Positions 1 to 8,040 of a stretch of 13,487 nt of DNA are shown here, piece by piece. The position numbers were made by a program, and so were the translations under genes. The stretch comes from Planctomycetota bacterium. Lineage in GTDB: Bacteria; Planctomycetota; PUPC01; JABMSA01; JAUWKK01. The stretch is taken from the NCBI GenBank assembly GCA_030614245.1, contig JAUWKK010000032.1:1-13487 (forward strand). Direction: 5' to 3'. The notes beneath the pieces are model-generated. The model saw nothing but the letters and a program-made list of their open reading frames with translations, was not told where the DNA came from and made no database searches. Positions within the stretch are counted from its first letter, which is position 1. Each line of letters starts with the position of its first letter.

Positions 1-737
1 GGCTCGACAGAGAATACGTGCCCCAAGTGCGCGACTGGCTCAGGAAGCAGGCCGAGGACAAGCGGCTCATCGAATGGATGCGGAAGGCGAAGAGGGTCGA
101 TCCGGGCAACCTGCCGCAGGCGATCAAGTACTATAAGATGATCGCCGGGGCCGCCTTGAGCGATCCGCTGGTCACCCGGGCCGAGGAACGGCTCGCCGAG
201 ATCGAGAAGCAGGCCGGCGAAGCCCTGGCGGCAGCCGAGGAAGCCGCCGGAGCCAAGCGATACGGTGAAGCAATGACAATGCTGAAGAAGCTCCGCCGCG
301 ATTACGAAGGCACGGACGGCGCCGGCAAGGCCCTTGAGAAGCTCAGGCAATTGAACGATGATCCGGCAGTTGCAGCGAAGGCCAAGGCCGAAGAGGCCGA
401 TGCGCGGCTCGCAAAAGCACAGCAACTGCTCGACAAGAAGGAATACGCCGTGGCCCTGAAGGTCTTCGACGCCGTTGCGAAACGCTACGAGCGCACCCCG
501 GCCGCAGAGAAGGCGCTCGAGAAGGCCAGGGCTATGCGGGCGGATGCCGAGATCATGGCAGCACTTCGCAAGGAATCCGCAGCCAGAGACCGCAAACGGT
601 GGCTGACGATGGCGAGGAACTTCATCAACAGCCGCCGGCCGGACGCGGCGAAGCCCTATCTCGACAAAGTCATCAAGAACTACCCCGGCACCTCGTACGC
701 CGACGAGGCGAGGAAAATGCTCGCGGACAGTATGTGA
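1..737 (+). CDS. TPR-like helical repeat protein, 3' part only
   Basis: The reading frame is open from position 3 through the left edge (it reads L-D-R-E-Y before the first GTG at 18) and stops with TGA at 735-737. The gene therefore almost certainly begins outside the window and the GTG is probably internal. About 245 residues are visible, nearly all alpha-helical, rich in Ala, Lys, Glu and Arg. Helical hairpins resemble tetratricopeptide units: a pair around QLLDKKEYAVALKVFDAVAK, and a final unit with PYLDKVIKNYPGTSYADEA, typical of BamD/YbgF-like TPR tails. No membrane segment or enzyme motif is visible. TPR proteins usually act as protein-interaction scaffolds; the partner here cannot be told. 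It converges on alaS with a 43-nt gap that holds no clear terminator. The TPR-like call is fairly safe; any more specific function is unknown. Confidence 0.72.
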   Translation, partial: LDREYVPQVRDWLRKQAEDKRLIEWMRKAKRVDPGNLPQAIKYYKMIAGAALSDPLVTRAEERLAEIEKQAGEALAAAEEAAGAKRYGEAMTMLKKLRRDYEGTDGAGKALEKLRQLNDDPAVAAKAKAEEADARLAKAQQLLDKKEYAVALKVFDAVAKRYERTPAAEKALEKARAMRADAEIMAALRKESAARDRKRWLTMARNFINSRRPDAAKPYLDKVIKNYPGTSYADEARKMLADSM

Positions 738-780
738 GTTCCTCGTGGCGGCCGCAGCACGCCTGAGCCACCGGCCGGCT

Positions 781-3441
781 TCAATCCCCCAAGTGCTTCT
801 CGACCAGTTCGAGAGCAGCCTTCAGTGCGTCGTCGATCTTCGCCGGATTCTTGCCGCCTGCCTGCGCGAGGTCGGGGCGGCCGCCTCCGCCTCCGCCGAC
901 GATGGGGGCGATCTGCTTGATGATATCGCCGGCCTTCACCCCCTTACCGTTCAGGTCCTTCGTCACGGCTACGATCATCGCCACCTTGCCGCCGGCCGGA
1001 GATGCCAGCACCAGCACTCCGCTCTTCACGGTCTTCTTGAACTCATCGGCGGCGGCACGCAGGTCGTCCATTGTCGCATCGTCGAGCTTGCAGCAGACCA
1101 CTTTCGAGCCTGCGACTTCCCCCGCATCGGCAATGATCTTCTCGATACTCGTCGCGGGGCCCTTCCGCTTCTTGGCGGCGGCCACTTCCTTCTTGAGTGA
1201 TTTTATATCGCCCTGAATCTTCTCGACGCGCTGTATCAGCGATGCCTCGGGGCAGCCGAGCAACCCCGAAAGGCCTGCGAGCGTCCCCTCCCGCCGCGCG
1301 ACGAGGTTTAGAGCGGCCGTGCCCGTGACGGCCTCGATGCGCCGGACACCGGCGGAGATCGCACCTTCGCTCACGATCTTGAACAGTCCGATGGGGCCCG
1401 TCGAATCGAGGTGCGTCCCGCCGCACAGCTCGCTGCTGATCTCGCCTATCTTCACGACGCGGACTTTTTCGCCGTATTTCTCGGCGAACAGGGCGGTCAC
1501 GCCATCTTTGCGGGCCTCGTCGTAGCTCGTCTCGTGGCAGCTTACGGGCAGATTCTGGAAGATAGCCTCGTTCACGCTGGCCTCGATGCGCTTTAGCTCG
1601 TCGGGCGAGACGGAGCCGAAGTGGGTAAAGTCGAAGCGGAGCCTCTCGGGAGCGACGAGCGAACCGCTCTGCTCCGCGTGCTCGCCCAAGTGCTTCCTGA
1701 GCGCCCAGTGCAGCAGGTGCGTGGCCGTGTGGTTGCGGGAAATGTTGAGCCGGCGCGTTTGGTCGATTCTTGCCGCCTTGACCTTGTCCCCAGTGTGGAG
1801 CTCCCCTTGCTCAAGCTCGCCATCGTGGAGGAAGTAACCGGACACTTTTCGGGTGTTCTTGACACGGAAAACGCTGCCGTTATCGAGCAGAATTTCGCCG
1901 ATGTCGCCGATTTGTCCGCCTGATTCGCCGTAAAACGGCGTGTTATCCAAGGTTATGGACGCTGCTGTGGCCGGCTGAAGTTGATCGACCGCTTCGTCAC
2001 CGACGATTATGGCTTTTATGGTGATGGAAACTGCGGGGTCGATTTCATCGTAGCCGACGAACACTGTGGGCTTCGCCTTCTCTTTGATGATGCTGAGCGG
2101 GCCGGTGTCGAAGACCTCGGTCATGTTCGAGCCGGCTCGTGCCAGTTCGCGCTGGCGTTCCATCGCGGAGTCGAAGCCGGGCCGGTCGACTGTCAGCCCC
2201 TGTTCGGCGACTATCGATTCGGTCATCTCGACGGGAAATCCGTAAGTATCGTATAATCTGAAAGCGTCATCGCCGGAGAGCACGGTCGAGCCGGATTTCT
2301 TCAGTTCTCCGACCATATCGCCGAGCATTCGCTCGCCCATGTCGAGCGTCTGATGGAAGCGTTCCTCTTCGGATTCGATGACTTTGGCGATGTTTGTTCC
2401 GCGCTCGGAGAGTTCGGGATAGTCGCATTTCATCACGTCGATGATGATGGGCAGGAGCTGATGGAGGAAGACGTCGTCGCGCCCGATCTCGACGGCGTCG
2501 CGGACCGCCCGGCGAATGAGACGGCGGACCACGTAACCCCGGCCGGTATTGCCGGGCAAGACCCCGTCTGCGATGCAGAAGGCAACAGCCTTGACGTGGT
2601 CGGCGATGCGGCGGATATTAGAGCCTTGCTCGGAGTCGCGCTCGTACCTGATGCCGACCATCTCGCATATGGCGTTGATGATCGGCGTGAAGAGATCGGT
2701 CGCGGCGCTCCATCGCACTCCCTGCATCACGGCAGCCATGCGTTCGAGGCCCATTCCGGTGTCGATATTCCTGTTCGGCAGATCGAGCAGCTTGCCGCCG
2801 TCCTGCCGTTCATATTGGGTGAAGACGAGGTTCCACACCTCGACGAACCTCTTGCATTCGCATTCGAGTCCGCAATCATCCCGGCCGCAGCTCTTGCCGT
2901 CGTTGTAGTCGAAGTATACCTCGCTGCACGGCCCGCATACGACGTTGGGCCCCTGCGAGATGACGTTCGCGGGCCAGAAGTTTTCGTCCTCGTCGAGTCT
3001 GTGAATATGCTCCGCCGGCAGGCCGATCCGGCCGCGCCAGACATCGTATGCTTCGCCGTCATCCTTGTAGACGGTCGCGCGCAGCGTGCGCTCGGGCAGT
3101 CCCATAGGCCCGGTGAGGAACTCCCATGCCCATTCAATCGCCTCGCGCTTGAAGTAATCGCCGAACGAGAAATTGCCGAGCATCTCGAAGAAACTGTGGT
3201 GGAACGGGCTGGTGCCGACGTTTTCGATGTCGGCCGTGCGGAGGCATTTCTGGACGGTGACGGCCCTGGAAAACGGCAGATGGCCCTTGCCCAGGAACAT
3301 ATCCTTGAACTGGTTCATCCCCGCTCCGGTGAAGAGCAGCGTCGGATCATCAGTGGGCACCAGCGAATCGCTCGGATAGGCGGCGTGGCCGCGTTCGACG
3401 AAGAACTTGGTGTACTCGTGGCGAATATCAGAAGCGTTCAT
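781..3441 (-). CDS. alaS: alanyl-tRNA synthetase
   Basis: AlaRS attaches alanine to tRNA(Ala) in the cytoplasm and hydrolyses mischarged Ser- or Gly-tRNA(Ala). The 886-aa length is close to the usual bacterial size (about 875). Visible parts in order: class II catalytic core with GAGMNQFKDMFLG (about 39-51) and the TSPFHHSFFEMLGNFSFGDYF block (77-97); IDTGMGLERMAAVMQ (226-240); editing domain with zinc-binding HTATH (571-575) and CGGTH (673-677); a coiled linker; and a C-Ala domain with the glycine-rich GGGGGGRPDLAQAGG stretch (849-863). Residues 169-196 carry extra cysteines (C169, C172, C185, C190, C194, C196) where E. coli has a Gly/Pro-rich loop. The start ATG is preceded only by a weak purine tract (GCAGAGAAACG). 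It lies 122 nt downstream of recA on the same strand and may be co-transcribed with it. Identification is secure; the start is slightly less so. Confidence 0.97.
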   Translation of the reverse strand: MNASDIRHEYTKFFVERGHAAYPSDSLVPTDDPTLLFTGAGMNQFKDMFLGKGHLPFSRAVTVQKCLRTADIENVGTSPFHHSFFEMLGNFSFGDYFKREAIEWAWEFLTGPMGLPERTLRATVYKDDGEAYDVWRGRIGLPAEHIHRLDEDENFWPANVISQGPNVVCGPCSEVYFDYNDGKSCGRDDCGLECECKRFVEVWNLVFTQYERQDGGKLLDLPNRNIDTGMGLERMAAVMQGVRWSAATDLFTPIINAICEMVGIRYERDSEQGSNIRRIADHVKAVAFCIADGVLPGNTGRGYVVRRLIRRAVRDAVEIGRDDVFLHQLLPIIIDVMKCDYPELSERGTNIAKVIESEEERFHQTLDMGERMLGDMVGELKKSGSTVLSGDDAFRLYDTYGFPVEMTESIVAEQGLTVDRPGFDSAMERQRELARAGSNMTEVFDTGPLSIIKEKAKPTVFVGYDEIDPAVSITIKAIIVGDEAVDQLQPATAASITLDNTPFYGESGGQIGDIGEILLDNGSVFRVKNTRKVSGYFLHDGELEQGELHTGDKVKAARIDQTRRLNISRNHTATHLLHWALRKHLGEHAEQSGSLVAPERLRFDFTHFGSVSPDELKRIEASVNEAIFQNLPVSCHETSYDEARKDGVTALFAEKYGEKVRVVKIGEISSELCGGTHLDSTGPIGLFKIVSEGAISAGVRRIEAVTGTAALNLVARREGTLAGLSGLLGCPEASLIQRVEKIQGDIKSLKKEVAAAKKRKGPATSIEKIIADAGEVAGSKVVCCKLDDATMDDLRAAADEFKKTVKSGVLVLASPAGGKVAMIVAVTKDLNGKGVKAGDIIKQIAPIVGGGGGGRPDLAQAGGKNPAKIDDALKAALELVEKHLGD

Positions 3442-3510
3442 CGTTTCTCTGCAATGCGATGTTCAGGTTGCTGACTCGGTCGTTGGGGCAGCGGGCGGGG
3501 CCTGGATGAG

Positions 3511-3561
3511 AGGTGAAAGGTGAAAGGCGAACAGGTGACAATCCGAATGTTTCGCCTGTTC
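3511..3561. repeat. short direct and inverted repeats in the recA-alaS gap
   Basis: The 122-nt spacer after recA holds a run of degenerate direct repeats (AGGTGAAA, GGTGAAA, GGCGAAC, GGTGACA). It also holds an inverted pair, GAACAGG at 3529-3535 and CCTGTTC at 3555-3561, with a 19-nt loop. On the minus strand the hairpin would form just after the recA stop codon, but no T-run follows. It is therefore at best a weak terminator or processing site. Confidence 0.35.
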
Positions 3562-3563
3562 CA

Positions 3564-4616
3564 CTATTCGCCTGTCCGTTCGGGCATTCCGACGGCCTCG
3601 AGCACCTTGCCTTCGATCTCTTCGAGCAGATCGGGGTTATCGGCGAGGAAATCCTTGGCCTTCTCGCGGCCCTGGCCCAGGCGCGTCTTGCCGTACGAGA
3701 ACCAGGCGCCGGTCTTCTGCGCGACATCATGTTCGACGGCAAGCTCGATAACATCGCCGTCGTACGAGATGCCGTGGTTATACATCAGGTCGAACTCGGC
3801 CTTGCGGAACGGCGGGGCCACCTTGTTCTTCTTGACGGTCACGCGCGTGCGGTTGCCGACTACCTTGTCGCCATCCTTGATAGCTCCGATGCGCCTGATA
3901 TCGAGCCGGACGGATGAATAGAACTTGAGTGCCCGGCCGCCGGGGGTGGTCTCGGGGCTGCCGAACATCACCCCGATCTTCATTCGGATCTGGTTGATGA
4001 ATATCATCAGCGTTCGCGATTTGCTGATGACGGCGGTGAGTTTTCTCAGCGCCTGCGACATCAGCCTGGCCTGGAGGCCGACGTGCGTGTCACCCATCTC
4101 GCCTTCGATCTCGGCCCTGGGCACAAGTGCGGCGACGGAATCGACCACGACGACGTCGACGGCGTTGCTTCTGACGAGCATCTCTGCCACTTCAAGGGCC
4201 TGTTCGCCTGCGTCGGGCTGGTTCACGAGCAGATCGTCGACGTTGACGCCGAGCCTCTTCATGTATGCCGGATCGAGTGCGTGCTCGACGTCGATGTACG
4301 CGGCTATGCCGCCCGCCTTCTGCGCGTTCGCGACGACGTGCAGGGCGAGGGTCGTCTTCCCGGAGGCTTCCGGGCCGTAGATCTCGACGACCCTGCTGCG
4401 CGGCAATCCGCCGACGCCGAGGGCGATATCAAGCGAGAGCGAGCCGGTGCTGATGGCGGGCACCCGCCGATGCACGTCGGCGCCGAGCAGCATTATCGCG
4501 CCTTCGCCGAACTGCTTTTCGATCTGTGAGACGGTGCGCTGGAGCGCCTCGCGGCGCTTGGAGGCCTCATCCTCCTGCTTCTGTTTCTTGTCCGCTCCTG
4601 CGGTGTTCTTCGCCAT
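3564..4616 (-). CDS. recA: recombinase RecA
   Basis: RecA forms ATP-dependent filaments on single-stranded DNA, carries out homologous pairing and strand exchange, and triggers LexA self-cleavage in species with an SOS response. The 350-aa protein is of normal length (E. coli 353). Visible motifs: Walker A GPEASGKTT (81-89), Walker B VVVVDSVAAL (155-164), the MAW-type SQALRKLTAVISKS (187-200), and the DNA-binding L2 loop NQIRMKIGVMFGSPETTPGG (208-227). The C-terminus is short and mildly acidic. I chose the ATG at 4616 rather than a longer in-frame start because a GGAGG sits 6 nt upstream (4623-4627) and the extra 65 residues upstream are Arg/Pro-rich and unlike RecA. The upstream zinc-ribbon gene ends 17 nt before this start, so both are probably on one transcript. 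No LexA box is recognisable, although the operator in this lineage is not known to me. Confidence 0.98.
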   Translation of the reverse strand: MAKNTAGADKKQKQEDEASKRREALQRTVSQIEKQFGEGAIMLLGADVHRRVPAISTGSLSLDIALGVGGLPRSRVVEIYGPEASGKTTLALHVVANAQKAGGIAAYIDVEHALDPAYMKRLGVNVDDLLVNQPDAGEQALEVAEMLVRSNAVDVVVVDSVAALVPRAEIEGEMGDTHVGLQARLMSQALRKLTAVISKSRTLMIFINQIRMKIGVMFGSPETTPGGRALKFYSSVRLDIRRIGAIKDGDKVVGNRTRVTVKKNKVAPPFRKAEFDLMYNHGISYDGDVIELAVEHDVAQKTGAWFSYGKTRLGQGREKAKDFLADNPDLLEEIEGKVLEAVGMPERTGE

Positions 4617-4622
4617 AGCGTT

Positions 4623-4627
4623 CCTCC
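4623..4627 (-). promoter_or_regulatory. recA ribosome binding site
   Basis: A perfect GGAGG (minus strand) lies 6 nt before the ATG at 4616. It decides this start over the upstream in-frame ATG at 4811, which lies inside the neighbouring gene. Confidence 0.8.
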
Positions 4628-4633
4628 GTTCTG

Positions 4634-4918
4634 CTAGTTGTCGCTGTGACGCGGTCGCTGATAGAGCTTGCTGCGGAACAGCGGGTCCTCCTGGTATATC
4701 TGCCGGCACTCGCCGCAAAGGTCGTATCGATGGCTCTGATAGAGCTGTTCGTCCACGTCCTGCATTTGGGCGAGTTCCTCCCTGCGGTCGTCGATCAGGT
4801 CGTCGTCGCACAGTTCGAGCGGATCACGGGCGGCGAAGATTTCGATCTTGACGACAAACCTCATCGGATCGTTCTCGATCATCGTCTTGCCGCAGAGATC
4901 ACAGGTATATGAGATCAT
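4634..4918 (-). CDS. conserved-type small protein with two CxxC pairs (zinc-ribbon-like)
   Basis: This is a 94-aa acidic, soluble protein. It has CDLC near the N-terminus (C6, C9) and CGEC near the C-terminus (C68, C71), plus an isolated Cys at 37. The four paired cysteines are spaced as in a zinc ribbon closed by a beta-strand/helix insert (RFVVKIEIFAARDPLEL, then the acidic DDDLIDDRREELAQMQDVDEQ). The start at 4918 is supported by GGAG 7 nt upstream. The gene lies 71 nt downstream of gatB and 17 nt upstream of recA, all on the same strand, so co-transcription with recA is likely. I do not recognise a named family. A structural zinc site and a small adaptor or regulatory role are guesses from the cysteines. 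It is credible as a real gene: the ribosome binding site, the spacing and the paired Cys motifs agree. Confidence 0.8.
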   Translation of the reverse strand: MISYTCDLCGKTMIENDPMRFVVKIEIFAARDPLELCDDDLIDDRREELAQMQDVDEQLYQSHRYDLCGECRQIYQEDPLFRSKLYQRPRHSDN

Positions 4919-4958
4919 AGTTCATCTCCGGTGGTAAAACCCAGTTTGATTCTCGATT

Positions 4959-4981
4959 GCCTGCGCAGGCTGCCGGCCGGC
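4959..4981. repeat. two adjacent GC-rich palindromes between gatB and the zinc-ribbon gene
   Basis: GCCTGCGCAGGC (4959-4970) and GCCGGCCGGC (4972-4981) are perfect palindromes side by side just after the gatB stop. Neither is followed by a T-run on the minus strand, so they are not a standard terminator. They could be a transcript-processing hairpin or a fragment of the GC-rich dispersed repeats seen elsewhere in the window. Confidence 0.4.
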
Positions 4982-4989
4982 GCCGTATC

Positions 4990-6429
4990 TTATCCCAGCT
5001 TCTCGGCCAGGAGCTTGTTGACTACTTTCGGATTGGCCTTTCCTTTTGTCTCTCGCATTATCTGGCCGACCAGGAAACCAACCGCCTGCTTCTTTCCCGA
5101 TTTGAAATCATCGACGGCGGAAGGGTTCTCGGCGAGGACCTTCTCGACGACGGCGTCGAGCTCGCCCGTATCGCTTATCTGCCTGAGGCCCTTCCTTTCT
5201 ATGATGGCCGGAGCGTCTTCGCCCGTCTCGACCATTTCCGCGAAGACCTCCTTCGCGATGTTGTGCGAGATCGTGCCGGACTTCTGCTCCTTTATGAGCG
5301 CGCCAAGGCGGTGTGCGGGCACCTTCCCGCTGAACTCCTCGATCTCGATCTTCCGATCTTTCATCTCGCGCATGATCTCGGTCATTATCCAATTGCTGGC
5401 GGCTTTGGGATCGTTGGTCTGGGCGGCGAGCCTCTCGAAGTAGTCGGCGGTTGCCGCATCGGCCACCAGCACACCGGCGTCGTAAGCGGGCAGCCCGTAT
5501 TCCGTTTGGAAGCGCTTGCTGCGCCGGCCGGCGAACTCGGGCAGTTCGTCCCTGATCCTTGCCAGCCGTTCGTCGCTGATATTGAGCAGTATGAGGTCCG
5601 GCTCGGGGAAATAGCGATAGTCTGCCGAGCCTTCCTTGCGGCGCATCCGTGCCGAGACACCCCGCTCGTCGTCCCAGAGGCGGGTTTCCTGCTTGTTCTG
5701 CCCGCCATTCTTGAGGACGGAGGTCTGTCGGCCGATTTCGTATTCGGCGGCCTTCAGCACGGATTTCATCGAATTGAGGTTCTTCAGTTCGCACCTCGGT
5801 CCGAGCTCGGACGCACCCTCGGGTGCGACGGAGACGCTGGCCTCGAAGCGCAGCGAGCCCTCCTGCATCTTGCAGTCGCAGACGCCCATGTACAGCAGCA
5901 TCGAGCGGAAGTCATTCATGAATGCGTCGACCTGCTCGAGGGTGTGCATGTCGGGCTTGGTGACGACTTCGAGCAGCGGCGTGCCCGTGCGGTTGAGGTC
6001 TACCTCGCTGTAGCGGGTGCCGGAGCCTTCGCTGTGGACGCGCTTGCCGGCGTCTTCCTCCAGGTGGACGTTGTCGATGTTGATCCGCATTGTCTCGCCG
6101 TCGATGTCTATGTCGATCCAGCCGTCGTCGCCGAGGTTGTTGTGACTCTGGCTGATCTGATAGTTCTTCGGCAGATCGGGATAGTAGTAATTCTTGCGGT
6201 CGAAGTACGTAACCTGCGTGATGTTGCAGTTGAGGGCGACAGCGACGCGGATGGCATAGTCGATGGCGAGTTCGTTCGGGACGGGCAATGTGCCGGGCAT
6301 TCCGATGCAGACGGGGCAGGTCTGCACGTTCGGCTCGGCACCGAAATCGGTCTTGCAGCCGCAGAACATCTTCGATTTGGTGGCGAGATGAGCGTGGACC
6401 TCGAGGCCGATAGTCGGCAGGTATTTCAT
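4990..6429 (-). CDS. gatB: Asp/Glu-tRNA(Asn/Gln) amidotransferase subunit B
   Basis: GatB binds the misacylated tRNA and phosphorylates the Asp/Glu carboxylate in the GatCAB complex, which then receives ammonia from GatA. The protein is 479 aa, normal for the family. It opens with MKYLPTIGLEVHAHL (the GLEVH signature) and has the zinc-site cysteines C23, C25, C38 and C41 (FCGCK, CPVC). Further family blocks are YPDLPKNYQISQS, HLEEDAGKR, DLNRTGTPLLEVVT and SADYRYFPEPDL. The C-terminal YqeY-like tail ends in KGKANPKVVNKLLAEKL. Two adjacent ATGs exist (6432 and 6429). I prefer 6429 because GGAGG (6437-6441) is then 7 nt away rather than 4, and it gives the usual MKY start. The gatA stop overlaps this ATG by 1 nt, so translation is coupled. 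Confidence 0.97.
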   Translation of the reverse strand: MKYLPTIGLEVHAHLATKSKMFCGCKTDFGAEPNVQTCPVCIGMPGTLPVPNELAIDYAIRVAVALNCNITQVTYFDRKNYYYPDLPKNYQISQSHNNLGDDGWIDIDIDGETMRINIDNVHLEEDAGKRVHSEGSGTRYSEVDLNRTGTPLLEVVTKPDMHTLEQVDAFMNDFRSMLLYMGVCDCKMQEGSLRFEASVSVAPEGASELGPRCELKNLNSMKSVLKAAEYEIGRQTSVLKNGGQNKQETRLWDDERGVSARMRRKEGSADYRYFPEPDLILLNISDERLARIRDELPEFAGRRSKRFQTEYGLPAYDAGVLVADAATADYFERLAAQTNDPKAASNWIMTEIMREMKDRKIEIEEFSGKVPAHRLGALIKEQKSGTISHNIAKEVFAEMVETGEDAPAIIERKGLRQISDTGELDAVVEKVLAENPSAVDDFKSGKKQAVGFLVGQIMRETKGKANPKVVNKLLAEKLG

Positions 6430-7919
6430 CATTTGGCCTCCGGTCGGCGCAGATGATGGTCGGTCTCGCGCTCGAAGGCGTATGCGATGCTCAGCAGGCG
6501 CCGTTCGTCGAAGGGCTTGGCCATTATCTGGAGGCCGATGGGCAGCCCCCGGCTGGTGAAGCCCGCCGGGATGGTGATCCCCGGAATGCCCGCGAGGTTC
6601 GCCGAGACCGTGTAGATGTCCGACAGGTACATCTGGAGCGGATCGGTTTTCTCGCCGATTCTGAACGCAGCGGTCGGCGCCGCCGGAGACACGACGCAGT
6701 CGACCTGCTCCCACGCGGTGCGGAAGTCACGCCGGAACAGTTCCCGCACTTTCGATGCTTTCATGTAATATGCATCGTAATAGCCGGTGCTGAGTGCGAA
6801 GGTGCCGAGCACGATGCGGCGCTTGACCTCATCCCCGAAGCCCTCGCTGCGAGAGCGGCTGTAAAGGCTGATTATGTCATCGCCCTTGTCGCTGCGGTGT
6901 CCGTAGTGCACGCCGTCGTATCGGGCGAGATTCGACGACGCCTCGGCCGTGGCGATGATATAGTATGCTGCTATGGCGTATGGGGTGTGCGGCAGTGAGA
7001 TATCCACGAGCCTGGCGCCGAGTCTCTCGTAAAGCCTTGTGGCCTGGTCGATTGCCCCGGCGATCTCGGGATCTAGCCCTTCGCTGAAGTACTCTTTCGG
7101 GATGCCGATTTTCAGGCCGTCGACTCCGGCGTCGAGCTCGGCCGTATAATCGGCGAAGATATCCTTGGGATAGGAAGTCGAGTCGAGCGGATCGTGCCCG
7201 GCGATGACATTCATCATGACGGCGCAATCGCGGACGGCGCGGGTGATCGGGCCGATCGGGTCGAGCGAGGAGCCGTAGGCGACGAGCCCATAACGCGAGA
7301 CGCGGCCGTAGGTCGGCTTCAGGCCGACAACGCCGCAGAAGGCGGCAGGTTGGCGGATGGAGCCTCCCGTATCCGACCCGAGGGCTGATGTCGCCTCGCC
7401 TGAAGCGACGGCTGCCGCCGAGCCGCCGCTCGAACCGCCCGGGATACAGTCGAGGTCCCACGGATTGTGCGTCACGCCGAAGGCTGAGTTCTCCGTCGAC
7501 GAGCCCATAGCGAACTCGTCCATATTCGTCTTGCCCACGATCACGGCGTCGGCCGCGAGCAGACGCTCGACCACGGTGGCGTCGTAGGGCGGTATGAAGC
7601 TCTCGAGTATGCGCGACGCGCACGTGGTGGCTGTACCTTTAGTACACATGTTGTCTTTTACGGCAACTGGCAGCCCTGCGAGCGCTCCGGTCGGCTCGCC
7701 GGTGCTGATCTTGCGGTCGATCTCGTCGGCGCGGGCAAGCGCGGCGTCGCGATTGAAGCTGACATAGGCATTCAGGCCCGGCTCAAGCAGTTCGATGCGG
7801 CCGAGAACGGCCTCGGTGAGCTGCCGCGATGTAATCTCGCGGGCGACGATCCTGTCTTTGAGCTGATGGCCGGGCATGAAGCACATTTCGCTGCCGCCGG
7901 CATCGGGCACGTCGCTCAC
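6429..7919 (-). CDS. gatA: Asp/Glu-tRNA(Asn/Gln) amidotransferase subunit A
   Basis: GatA is the amidase-signature glutaminase of GatCAB: it hydrolyses glutamine and channels ammonia to GatB. At 496 aa it is near the usual length. The Ser-cisSer-Lys triad can be placed as K88 (in LPVAVKDNM), S163 (in GGSSGGSAAA) and S187 (in GSDTGGSIRQPA), with spacing as in characterised GatA proteins. The GTG at 7919 is chosen because GGAGG lies 4 nt before it. ATGs at 7886 and 7877 lack a ribosome binding site but would give a more standard N-terminus. The frame stays open up to an ATG at 8039, but that extension would translate a dispersed repeat and is not believable. gatC lies 257 nt upstream with repeats between; gatB overlaps the stop by 1 nt. 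Confidence 0.96.
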   Translation of the reverse strand: MSDVPDAGGSEMCFMPGHQLKDRIVAREITSRQLTEAVLGRIELLEPGLNAYVSFNRDAALARADEIDRKISTGEPTGALAGLPVAVKDNMCTKGTATTCASRILESFIPPYDATVVERLLAADAVIVGKTNMDEFAMGSSTENSAFGVTHNPWDLDCIPGGSSGGSAAAVASGEATSALGSDTGGSIRQPAAFCGVVGLKPTYGRVSRYGLVAYGSSLDPIGPITRAVRDCAVMMNVIAGHDPLDSTSYPKDIFADYTAELDAGVDGLKIGIPKEYFSEGLDPEIAGAIDQATRLYERLGARLVDISLPHTPYAIAAYYIIATAEASSNLARYDGVHYGHRSDKGDDIISLYSRSRSEGFGDEVKRRIVLGTFALSTGYYDAYYMKASKVRELFRRDFRTAWEQVDCVVSPAAPTAAFRIGEKTDPLQMYLSDIYTVSANLAGIPGITIPAGFTSRGLPIGLQIMAKPFDERRLLSIAYAFERETDHHLRRPEAK

Positions 7920-7923
7920 TGAG

Positions 7924-7928
7924 CCTCC
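7924..7928 (-). promoter_or_regulatory. gatA ribosome binding site (GTG start)
   Basis: GGAGG on the minus strand lies 4 nt before the GTG at 7919. The spacing is slightly short, but no other candidate start of gatA has a recognisable site. Confidence 0.6.
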
Positions 7929-7969
7929 AGTACAGATGACACTCTGGCGGTTTTCATTCTTGTATGGAG

Positions 7970-8034
7970 CAGGCCATGCCGCAGGCAGGCATGCTTTCCA
8001 ACCTGCTGACCGATTGGCAGGCTGAAAGCCTGCC
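7970..8034. repeat. dispersed GC-rich repeat, copy 1, with hairpin
   Basis: It begins with a 21-nt core (7970-7990; CAGGCCATGCC, then GCAGGCAGGC) that recurs at 8553-8573 and 8804-8824 with two or three changes. It ends in a perfect hairpin of 8 bp (GGCAGGCT at 8016-8023, loop GAA, AGCCTGCC at 8027-8034). No T-run follows. It lies inside the gatCAB operon between gatC and gatA. The form resembles REP-type intergenic repeats. Confidence 0.7.
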
Positions 8035-8040
8035 CACATA

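Noticed and set aside
738..780. Terminator between the convergent TPR-like gene and alaS
   Set aside because: Only a 5-bp GTGGC/GCCAC pair with a long loop and no T-run on either side can be seen.
2353..3474. A 373-codon + strand open frame opposite the 5' part of alaS
   Set aside because: The opposite strand encodes a full AlaRS with all motifs intact. The antisense product is an unstructured-looking mix of Ala, Val, Asp and Glu with no family resemblance.
4919..4989. LexA/SOS operator upstream of the zinc-ribbon and recA genes
   Set aside because: The spacer holds GC-rich palindromes but nothing resembling the known E. coli or Gram-positive SOS boxes, and the operator for this lineage is unknown to me.
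4957..6456. A 499-codon open frame on the + strand opposite gatB
   Set aside because: It is the antisense shadow of a confidently identified GatB with high GC at third positions. It has no ribosome binding site or recognisable domain.
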